NCBI RefSeq assembly: GCF_030813715.1
Contig: NZ_JAUSUZ010000001.1
Coordinates: 7,626,001 to 7,690,000 of the forward strand
DNA from: Catenuloplanes indicus
Lineage (GTDB): Bacteria; Actinomycetota; Actinomycetes; Mycobacteriales; Micromonosporaceae
DNA length: 64,000 bases
Direction of reading: 5' to 3'
This document shows, in pieces, positions 18,135 to 24,814 of the stretch; position 1 is the stretch's first letter; every line of letters begins with the position of its first letter. A program made the position numbers and the translations under genes. The notes under the pieces are model-generated. The model was given only the letters and a program-made list of their open reading frames with translations, had not been told where the DNA came from and did no database searches.

Positions 18135-18605
18135 TCAGGACCCCAGGGTGATCCGATAATTGATCTTCCCCGCCGACTCCTCGAAGCCGAGACCGCGGTA
18201 GAACGCCTGCGCCACCGGATTGTCCCGGTCGGCCTGCCACTCCACCCGCCCACAGCCCGGCCGTGCCTCCGCGATGTCCCTGACCCGGCCCATCAGGCTC
18301 GCCCCCACCCCCCGCCGGCGCCGGGAGGGACGGACGTAGAGCTCCTTCAGGAACAGCGAATGGGTGGAGCCGGCCGCCGGCCAGAGGAACGAGTACGCCG
18401 CGAGACCGACCACCTCCTCGCCGTCGACCGCGAGCAGTAGCCAGGCGAGCGGCGGCACCCCGAACAGCGCACTCCGCACCTGCGCCACCCGCTCCTCGAT
18501 CGGCTGCACGGACGCGGCCCCGTAATACCGCTCGATCTCCTCGATCAGCTCGGCGACCACCACGGCGTCGCCCGGCTCCGCGTCACGCACGACGATGTCC
18601 GCCAC
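18135..18605 (-). CDS. GNAT-family N-acetyltransferase
   Basis: A 156-residue acetyl-CoA-dependent transferase. The acetyl-CoA loop is RRRRGVGASLMGRV near residues 105-118, preceded by the beta4 strand LFLKELYVRPS and followed by GRVEWQADRDNPVAQAFYRGLGF, the standard GNAT C-terminal block. I chose GTG 18605 because AGGAGGAGG lies six bases upstream. ATG 18623 would overlap the radical SAM stop by an ATGA and also precedes the purine run. Its place between a peptide maturase and an exporter suggests either a tailoring step on the peptide or self-protection; the acceptor cannot be read from sequence. Confidence 0.9.
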   Translation of the reverse strand: MADIVVRDAEPGDAVVVAELIEEIERYYGAASVQPIEERVAQVRSALFGVPPLAWLLLAVDGEEVVGLAAYSFLWPAAGSTHSLFLKELYVRPSRRRRGVGASLMGRVRDIAEARPGCGRVEWQADRDNPVAQAFYRGLGFEESAGKINYRITLGS

Positions 18606-18619
18606 CGTGAGCCTCCTCC

Positions 18620-19741
18620 TCATGTCGGGTCCGGTTCGGATGCTACGTGCTCAGGCAGTGTCGCCTGGATGTGCCGGATCAGGTACGTCAGGTCGGCGCA
18701 GTAGACCGACGGGTTGCGGTACCCCCGCGCGGTGCTGTAGCGGTGCGGCAGATACCCACCCCCGCAGACCGCCAGCAGCGGGCAGCGGTGGCACTCGGCG
18801 GCCAGTTCCGCCGTGCCGGCCGCCCGCCGCCGGATGGCCGGGTGCCGCGCTGCGTCGTCGAAACCGTGGCGGAACACGTCGAGCCCGAGCCCGGTGACGC
18901 CGTCCGCGCTCGCTTTCAGCGTGTCGACGTCCTCGATGGAACCGTCCGACTCCACCACGACGACACCGGACGGGGCGAGCCCGAGCGTCTCGACGGACCC
19001 GCGTGCGCCGAGGCTGAGCGCGACCACGTCCTCGAACATCCGGATCTCATGGGCGTAGGTGTCGGCGCGGATCCACTCGTCGTACACGTCGGCGAGCCAT
19101 CGGCCGTACTCCGGCTGGTCCGGCCGGGTACGCGCCGGTGGGTCGTCGTGCGTCGCGTGCGGCAGGTGGAAGTCGATGGTCGGCGGCCCGAACGACGCCA
19201 GGTATCCGTAAATCTCGGCCGGGTCGTTGCGCGGGTCGACCACCGCGAGCAGGCCGGCGAGCCGGCCGGGCCGGTCCCGCAGCCGCTGTACGCCGCGCAC
19301 GGCGGCGGCGGCGGTCGATCGACCTCGATGGCTGACCCGGTGCCGGTCGTTCGCGGCCGGCGGCCCGTCCAGGCTCACGCCGACCCGGACGTCGAACCGG
19401 TCGAACAGGTCCAGCCAGGCGGAATCGACCAGCACGCCGTTGGTCTGCACCGCGAACCGTGCGACCGGGCCGATGCCGTCGCCCAGCGTCTGGAGCACGG
19501 CACCGAGGTGTCGTGGACCGGCCAGCAGCGGCTCGCCACCGTGGAGTACGACGTCGACCGCGTCCAGCCGATGCGCGGCCACGTGCTCCGCGATCCGGCG
19601 GGCGGCGGCGGCGGCCACGTCGACGCTCATCCGGGCCGGCAGCGTCCGCCAGGACTGGTCCGGGCCGTTGAACACGTAGCAGTAGTCACAGTCGATGTTG
19701 CACCGGTTGGCGACCTTCAGGACGAAGGTCCGGAACGGCAT
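18620..19741 (-). CDS. FxsB-type radical SAM/SPASM peptide maturase
   Basis: A 373-residue radical S-adenosylmethionine enzyme expected to install crosslinks in the precursor peptide encoded 11 bases upstream. The cluster motif CNIDCDYC (Cys14, Cys18, Cys21) binds the 4Fe-4S/SAM site; LHGGEPLLAG, QTNGVLVD and GVSLDGPPAANDRHR are typical of the FxsB group. A C-terminal SPASM domain has CHRCPLLAVCGGG and a further NPSVYC cysteine for auxiliary clusters. Family enzymes form three-residue cyclophanes (triceptides). The start is the ATG at 19741; no better start is in frame upstream, and its ribosome site is weak, which fits coupling to the precursor. Confidence 0.93.
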   Translation of the reverse strand: MPFRTFVLKVANRCNIDCDYCYVFNGPDQSWRTLPARMSVDVAAAAARRIAEHVAAHRLDAVDVVLHGGEPLLAGPRHLGAVLQTLGDGIGPVARFAVQTNGVLVDSAWLDLFDRFDVRVGVSLDGPPAANDRHRVSHRGRSTAAAAVRGVQRLRDRPGRLAGLLAVVDPRNDPAEIYGYLASFGPPTIDFHLPHATHDDPPARTRPDQPEYGRWLADVYDEWIRADTYAHEIRMFEDVVALSLGARGSVETLGLAPSGVVVVESDGSIEDVDTLKASADGVTGLGLDVFRHGFDDAARHPAIRRRAAGTAELAAECHRCPLLAVCGGGYLPHRYSTARGYRNPSVYCADLTYLIRHIQATLPEHVASEPDPT

Positions 19742-19752
19742 CGGCGGGCGGG

Positions 19753-19890
19753 TCAGCGCCGGATGGAGGCGGGATGGGTGGCCTCGACCGGCGCGGAGCC
19801 GGACCGCTCGGCGGCCGCCTTGGCCTGGGCGCGGGCGATGACCGTGGCGAGAACCGGGGTCGATGCGGAGTTCCTCGTGGGCGTCGGCAT
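19753..19890 (-). CDS. candidate RiPP precursor peptide (45 aa)
   Basis: A 45-residue peptide, MPTPTRNSASTPVLATVIAR at the N-terminus and ending EATHPASIRR. The middle is an Ala/Arg/Lys-rich helix. GAGGGGAG lies six bases before the ATG, and the stop is 11 bases from the maturase start, the usual arrangement of FxsA/FxsB-like pairs. The C-terminus is not the classical FxSxx-COOH; the only aromatic residue in the last part is His40, in H-P-A-S. This resembles the His-initiated ('Haa'-type) cyclophane families I recall, but that link is from memory. It has no homologous gene elsewhere in the window. Confidence 0.72.
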   Translation of the reverse strand: MPTPTRNSASTPVLATVIARAQAKAAAERSGSAPVEATHPASIRR

Positions 19891-19952
19891 GGTGTGCTCC
19901 CCTCGTGAGGCGCCCATCATATCGATGGATGGCGAACCCGGTCGAGCCCGTT

Positions 19953-22610
19953 TCAGGACAGCGGTACGCCGAGCCGCTCGTAGATCGCTCGTGCGGCCTG
20001 CAGTGACCGGTTCGCCTGCTGTGGGCGGCCGAGCGCGTGCTGGCATCGCGCGAGCCCGTGCAGCGCGCGCGCCTCCTCCAGCGGCACGCCGAGCTCACGG
20101 GCCAGGGAGAGCGCCACCTCGTGCTGGTTCTCCGCCCGGTGCGGCTCACCGGACGCCAGGTGCCGGGCGCCGAGGTGGTTGAGCACCTCGAGCTGCCCGC
20201 AGCGGTCGCCCAGCTCGAGGTACAGCGCCGATGCCCGGTCCAGTGCGGCGAGGTCTCCGGTCAGCAGTCCCAGTTCGGTCGTGGCGGCGGCGAGACCACC
20301 CCGGCTGCCGAGTTCCCGGTAGAGGGCAATCGCTCTCTCCTGCGACTGGACGGCGGCGTCGGGCCGGCCGTGCAACCGATGGATCACGCCGAGATGCCGG
20401 AGCGCGTTGGCCTCACCGAACCGGTCGCCGGCCTCGGCGTACCGGCGCAGCGCGTCCTCGTGCGCGGCGGCGGCACCTCGGTGGTCACCGCGCAGCCGGC
20501 GCACCACGCCCAGCTCGTTGAGCGCGTAGGCCTGATGTACGGTGTCGCCGATGTCGGTGTATGCGGCCAGCGCCTCCCTCGCGTACTGCTCGGCCACCGG
20601 GTAGTCGCCGGTCAGCGAGCGTACGATGCCGAGGTCGCGCAGCGCGTTGGCCTCGCCGTAGCGGTCGCCGATCCGGCGGTACAGCGCAAGCGCCTCCTCC
20701 TGCGCCGCGGCTGACTCAGGCAGATCGCCGGTCATCCGCCGGACCATGCCCAGATCGGCCAGCGCGTTCGCCTGGCCCAGCAGGTCGCCGGTGCCCCGGC
20801 ACAGCCGCAGTGCCCCGGTCTGGGCGTCCGCGGCGGCCGCGTAGTCGGCCGTGAGGTAGTGCACGATGCCGATCTGATTGAGCACGCCCGCCTGGCCGGC
20901 GTCGTCGCCGAGGTCCCGGTAGCGGTCGAGCGCGGCCCGGAGCGACTCGGTCGCCGCCCGGTAGTCGGCCATCAACCGCAGCGTCAGGCCGAGATCGGCG
21001 AGCGCCTCGGCCTCGGCGGACGCGGTGCCGGACCGGGCGGCTGAGCGCGCCGCCGTCCGGTGCAGTTCCGCGGCCTGGTCGAACGGGCCGGCGTGCCGTA
21101 GGTAGGGCGCCATCGCGGCGGCCAGCTTGACGACCAGGCCGTGCATCCCGCGCCGGACGCAGTCCTGGACGCAGGCGAGCACGTTCGCGCGTTCGGACTC
21201 CAGCCATGCGGTCGCCGCGCCGGAGTCGGCGAAGCGGGTGGTCACCGGTACGGCACCCCGGCGGATGTGGGTGTTCGCGGCTTCGACGGTGTGCAGATAG
21301 TGCTGCGCGAGGCGTTCGACCGACACGGTTCCGTCCTCTCCGAGGCTGTGTCCATACTCCTTGACCAGGTCATGGAAGCGGTACCGTCCCGGCGCGGTCT
21401 CGTCCAGCAGGTGGTCGGAGTACAGCGCGTCGAGCTCGAGCCGGGCCGACTGCGGTGTCACCCCGCACAGTGCGGCCGCGGCGTCCTCGTCGACGTCGAG
21501 TCCGGGGAAGAGGCTCAGCGTGCGGAAGAAGCGCTGCCGGTCCGGCGGAAGGTCCTGGTACGACAGGTCGAACGCGGCCGCCACCGCGCGCTCGCCGATC
21601 CGAAACTCCGTGAGCCGGTGCTGCGCGGCCGCCAGCCGGTCGCGAAGGTCCACCGTGGACCACGCGGGATGATGCCGCAGCCGTGCCGCCAGCAGGGAGA
21701 TCGCCAGTGGCAGTCGGCCGGCGGCGGTCACCAGGTCCGTCACCGCGGCTGGCTCCATGTGCCCGCGGCCGGCCAGCCGGACGAACAGCGCCTCCGCGTC
21801 GTCGGCCGACAGCGCGTCCATCTGTAGCCCGGCTGCGTCCGGCGTGACCAGGCGCCGGCGGCTGGTGATCAGCACCAGACTGCCGCCGGTGCCGGGCAGC
21901 AGGTGCTCGATCTGCGCGAACGTGGCCGCGTTGTCCAGGATGAGAAGCAGCCGGCGGCCGGCGACACGGCTGCGCCACAGCGCCGCGCGCGCCTCGGTGG
22001 CGGCCCACGCGTCGTCGCTGTTCGGGATCTGCTGCGGTGTGACGCCGTCCGCCAGCAGCAGGGAGGTCAGCGCCTCCGCGGGGCGGACCGGTTCTCGGCC
22101 GGGCGTGTGGCCGTTGAGGTTCAGGAAGAGCTGACCGTCGGGGAACTTCGGCGCGAGCAGGTGGCCGGCGTGGATGGCGAACGCGGTCTTGCCGACCCCG
22201 GCCATGCCGTCGATGGTGCGGATCACCGTGTCGGCACCGCCGCGTTCCGCGTCCTCGACGACCTGCCGCAGTTGCTCGTGCCGGTTCGTGAACCCGGTGA
22301 TGTCGTGCGGGAGCGTGCGCAGGACGGCGGCGCCCTCCACGAACCGTGGCGCCACGAGGCGGTCCGACCGGGTGGTGGCGGCGTGCGTCTCGTGACCGGC
22401 CTCGGTCAGCGCCTGGGACAGCGCCGCGAGCAGGACCGCGGCCACGGCCAGGAGCGTGAAGGACTGCCACGGATGCTGCTGCACCAGCGCCAGCGGGCCC
22501 GGCCAGCGCTGCTGGGCGGAGGCGGCGTTCGTGACCAGGCCAATCATCAAGGTCACCATGGCGACACCGGCGGCGATGAGTGCCACCACGGTTACTCGGC
22601 GCAACTTCAC
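19953..22610 (-). CDS. membrane-anchored NB-ARC ATPase with TPR array (FxsT/HaaT-like)
   Basis: An 885-residue STAND-type protein. Two hydrophobic helices lie at the N-terminus (VTVVALIAAGVAMVTLMIG and FTLLAVAAVLLAAL). Then comes an NB-ARC domain (Walker A GMAGVGKTAFAI, Walker B RLLLILDNA, sensor LVLITSRRRL, GLPL-type RLPLAISLLA, winged helix ending FHDLVKEYG). Ten or so TPR/Kinesin-light-chain-type repeats fill the last 400 residues (for example GEANALRDLGIVRSLTGDYP). Similar TPR proteins accompany FxsB-type maturases. The start at GTG 22610 is supported by TAGGCT at 22623-22618, seven bases upstream, giving a leaderless mRNA. It heads the operon containing the precursor and maturase and may sense or regulate peptide production. 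Confidence 0.9.
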   Translation of the reverse strand: MKLRRVTVVALIAAGVAMVTLMIGLVTNAASAQQRWPGPLALVQQHPWQSFTLLAVAAVLLAALSQALTEAGHETHAATTRSDRLVAPRFVEGAAVLRTLPHDITGFTNRHEQLRQVVEDAERGGADTVIRTIDGMAGVGKTAFAIHAGHLLAPKFPDGQLFLNLNGHTPGREPVRPAEALTSLLLADGVTPQQIPNSDDAWAATEARAALWRSRVAGRRLLLILDNAATFAQIEHLLPGTGGSLVLITSRRRLVTPDAAGLQMDALSADDAEALFVRLAGRGHMEPAAVTDLVTAAGRLPLAISLLAARLRHHPAWSTVDLRDRLAAAQHRLTEFRIGERAVAAAFDLSYQDLPPDRQRFFRTLSLFPGLDVDEDAAAALCGVTPQSARLELDALYSDHLLDETAPGRYRFHDLVKEYGHSLGEDGTVSVERLAQHYLHTVEAANTHIRRGAVPVTTRFADSGAATAWLESERANVLACVQDCVRRGMHGLVVKLAAAMAPYLRHAGPFDQAAELHRTAARSAARSGTASAEAEALADLGLTLRLMADYRAATESLRAALDRYRDLGDDAGQAGVLNQIGIVHYLTADYAAAADAQTGALRLCRGTGDLLGQANALADLGMVRRMTGDLPESAAAQEEALALYRRIGDRYGEANALRDLGIVRSLTGDYPVAEQYAREALAAYTDIGDTVHQAYALNELGVVRRLRGDHRGAAAAHEDALRRYAEAGDRFGEANALRHLGVIHRLHGRPDAAVQSQERAIALYRELGSRGGLAAATTELGLLTGDLAALDRASALYLELGDRCGQLEVLNHLGARHLASGEPHRAENQHEVALSLARELGVPLEEARALHGLARCQHALGRPQQANRSLQAARAIYERLGVPLS

Positions 22611-22716
22611 GCCCGGCAGCCTAGGGCATATCGACAACCGGCAACGTTTCTGGAGGTACTGTTCCCTGGCCCCTGTCGGCCGAATAGGAAAGGGGGAACG
22701 GGGCATACAGAAGTGC

Positions 22717-23673
22717 ATGGTGCTCGGGGAGAACGCGACCGAAGAAGATCTGTCCGCTCGCCTGCGGGATGAGGTGGCCGTGATGGAACGGGCGGCTGCG
22801 GACGGGCGTTACCGGGATGCGCTGGCGGCGAGCGGGACCGCGAGCGCGACGATCAGGCGGCTGCGGGAGATCGCACCGGAGAATGCGACCCACATCCTGG
22901 CCGCGGCCGGGCTGTTGCACAACCGGTCGCATTTCCTGCAGCGTGTCGGAGAAAGCGACGCGGCGGTGGCCGCGGCGGCGGAGTCGGCGGCGCTGTTCCG
23001 TGAGCTGGTGCCGGCCGATCCGGCCTTTTACCGGCCGTATCTGGCGGATGCGCTGGTGCGCCTGGGTGCGGCCATTGAGGCGACCGGGCGGAAGGGCGAG
23101 GCGCGCGAGCCGATCGCGGAGGCGGTCCGTCAGTATCGGGAAACCGTCTTCGACGCGCCGCGGCATCGGGCGGGGCTGGCGCGCACACTCGTCCGGTTCG
23201 GGGAAATGCTGGCCGAGGCGGGTGACCGGGAGCGTGCCACCGAGGCGATGGCGGAGGCGGCGGACCTGTTCCGGGCCGCGGACGAAAGCGGCGCGGTGTT
23301 CTTCACGCCGTCGAATGCGGGGCCGATTCCCGCTGGCTGGGAGTTGCTGGTGGACGGCCCGGCCTTTGTCACGGCGTTGCGCAACCTGGCGGCCGGGAAC
23401 AGCCGGGCCGGCCGGTCCGGCGCGGCCGTGACGGACTCGCGGGAGGCGGTCGGGATCGCCCGGCAGGTGGCCCGGGCGCGGCCGACCTCGGCGGGTGATC
23501 TAGCGGATCTGCTGGTCGAGCACGCGCAGATCCTGGCCGAGGCCGGTTATCTCATCGAAGCTCGTAACAATCTCGAAGAGGCGATCGCCTGGTACGAGTC
23601 GGCGCCGGACGGTGCGTATGAACCGCGATTGAGCTGGGCTTACGATGTTCGCGAAAGGATCGCGAGGCAATAG
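22717..23673 (+). CDS. TPR-repeat protein divergent from the RiPP operon
   Basis: A 318-residue soluble, mostly helical protein rich in Ala, Glu and Arg with about five to six tetratricopeptide-like units (for example LLHNRSHFLQRVGESDAAVA, YLADALVRLGAAIEATGRKG, LARTLVRFGEMLAEAGDRER). No catalytic motif is visible. It diverges from the NB-ARC/TPR gene across about 106 bp, so the two probably share a control region and may interact. The ATG at 22717 is not strongly backed: GGGGGAACGGGG lies 13-25 bases upstream. Late codons use more T/A at third positions than core genes. Confidence 0.8.
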   Translation: MVLGENATEEDLSARLRDEVAVMERAAADGRYRDALAASGTASATIRRLREIAPENATHILAAAGLLHNRSHFLQRVGESDAAVAAAAESAALFRELVPADPAFYRPYLADALVRLGAAIEATGRKGEAREPIAEAVRQYRETVFDAPRHRAGLARTLVRFGEMLAEAGDRERATEAMAEAADLFRAADESGAVFFTPSNAGPIPAGWELLVDGPAFVTALRNLAAGNSRAGRSGAAVTDSREAVGIARQVARARPTSAGDLADLLVEHAQILAEAGYLIEARNNLEEAIAWYESAPDGAYEPRLSWAYDVRERIARQ

Positions 23674-23785
23674 TCACGACCCGACAATTTCGGGGCAGGT
23701 TGCGGGATATTGTGCGCTTCAGGCAGACTGCATTTCGGTACCCCATCCGTTTGCATTGTTCTTCCTGACCGGGAGTTGAGCCGCC

Positions 23786-24133
23786 GTGGCTAAGCAAGTC
23801 ATCACGCTGTTGACCGACGACCTCGACGGCAGCGAGGCTGACCGCACCGTCGAGTTCGCGCTGGACGACGTGACCTACACCATTGACCTTTCCGAGAAGA
23901 ACGCCGGCAAGCTGCGCAAGCTTCTCGATCCGTACATCGCGGCCGGCACCCGGGTGGGCCGCAGCGGCGCGGTGACCGCGCAGCGCGGCGGCCGTCGCGT
24001 CGCCGGTGGCACCGTCCGCTCGAATCGCGACCAGAACAAGGCGATTCGCGAGTGGGCCGCGGAGAACGGTTACGACGTTTCCGAGCGCGGCCGCATCCCG
24101 GCCAACGTGGTCGAGGCCTTCAACAAGCGCTGA
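23786..24133 (+). CDS. lsr2: nucleoid-associated protein Lsr2
   Basis: A 115-residue xenogeneic silencer that bridges AT-rich or foreign DNA. The N-terminal dimerisation strand region ([20 protein letters not shown] then [20 protein letters not shown]) is followed by a basic linker. The C-terminal DNA-binding helices carry the minor-groove element RGR in [20 protein letters not shown]. Length and layout match the family. Starts with GTG; GGGAG lies nine bases upstream. The stop is immediately next to the convergent kdpE stop. It stands between the RiPP cluster and kdp, though it acts genome-wide. Confidence 0.96.
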   Translation: MAKQVITLLTDDLDGSEADRTVEFALDDVTYTIDLSEKNAGKLRKLLDPYIAAGTRVGRSGAVTAQRGGRRVAGGTVRSNRDQNKAIREWAAENGYDVSERGRIPANVVEAFNKR

Positions 24134-24814
24134 CTAAGGGCGGAACCGATAGCCCATCCCCGGCTCGGTGATCAGATGCCGGGGGCGGGCGGGGTCGTCC
24201 TCCAGCTTGCGGCGCAGTTGCGCCAGATACTGGCGCAGGTAGTTGGTCTCCGTCTGGAATTGCGGCCCCCACACCTCCTGCAGCAGTTGCCGCTGGCTGA
24301 TCAGCTTCCCCGGATTGCGCAGCATGATTTCCAGAATGTGCCACTGGGTGGGCGTCAGCCGCAGCTCCGCGCCGTCGTCCCCGCGTACCGTGCGGTCCGC
24401 GAGGTCGACGGTCCACCGCCCGATCCGGGCGGCCGGCGCGGCGTCACCGGTCGTGTTGATCCGCCGGGTCACGGCGCGGATCCGGGCGAGCAGCTCCTCC
24501 ACGCCGAACGGCTTGGTGATGTAGTCGTCCGCGCCCGCGTCGAGCGCGGCGACCTTCTCCTCGCTGCTCGCGCGCCCGGACAGCACGATCACCGGGACCG
24601 CGGTCCAGCCGCGCACGCCGCGGATCACCTCGACGCCGTCCATGTCCGGCAGGCCCAGGTCGAGCACGATCAGGTCGGGGTGGTGCTGCGCGACCGCGCG
24701 CAGCGCCGAGCCGCCGTCCGGCGCGACCTCCACGGCGTACCCCCGTGCCTTGAGGTTGATCCGGAGCGCGCGGAGGATCTGGGGCTCGTCGTCGACGACG
24801 AGGATGCGGGTCAT
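24134..24814 (-). CDS. kdpE: KdpE response regulator
   Basis: The OmpR/PhoB-type regulator (226 aa) that activates kdp expression at low potassium or high osmolarity. Receiver: VVDDEPQ at the start, phospho-acceptor Asp in LIVLDLGLPDMDG, Lys in YITKPFG. C-terminal winged helix: LRLTPTQWHILEIMLRNPGK, QETNYLRQYLAQLRRKLEDDP-type recognition helix and GMGYRF ending. It overlaps kdpD by four bases (ATGA) and ends flush against lsr2. Confidence 0.95.
   Translation of the reverse strand: MTRILVVDDEPQILRALRINLKARGYAVEVAPDGGSALRAVAQHHPDLIVLDLGLPDMDGVEVIRGVRGWTAVPVIVLSGRASSEEKVAALDAGADDYITKPFGVEELLARIRAVTRRINTTGDAAPAARIGRWTVDLADRTVRGDDGAELRLTPTQWHILEIMLRNPGKLISQRQLLQEVWGPQFQTETNYLRQYLAQLRRKLEDDPARPRHLITEPGMGYRFRP

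Noticed and set aside
19753..20046. A 97-residue version of the RiPP precursor
   Set aside because: The first 52 residues run into the 3' end of the TPR gene; the ATG at 19890 has an excellent Shine-Dalgarno.
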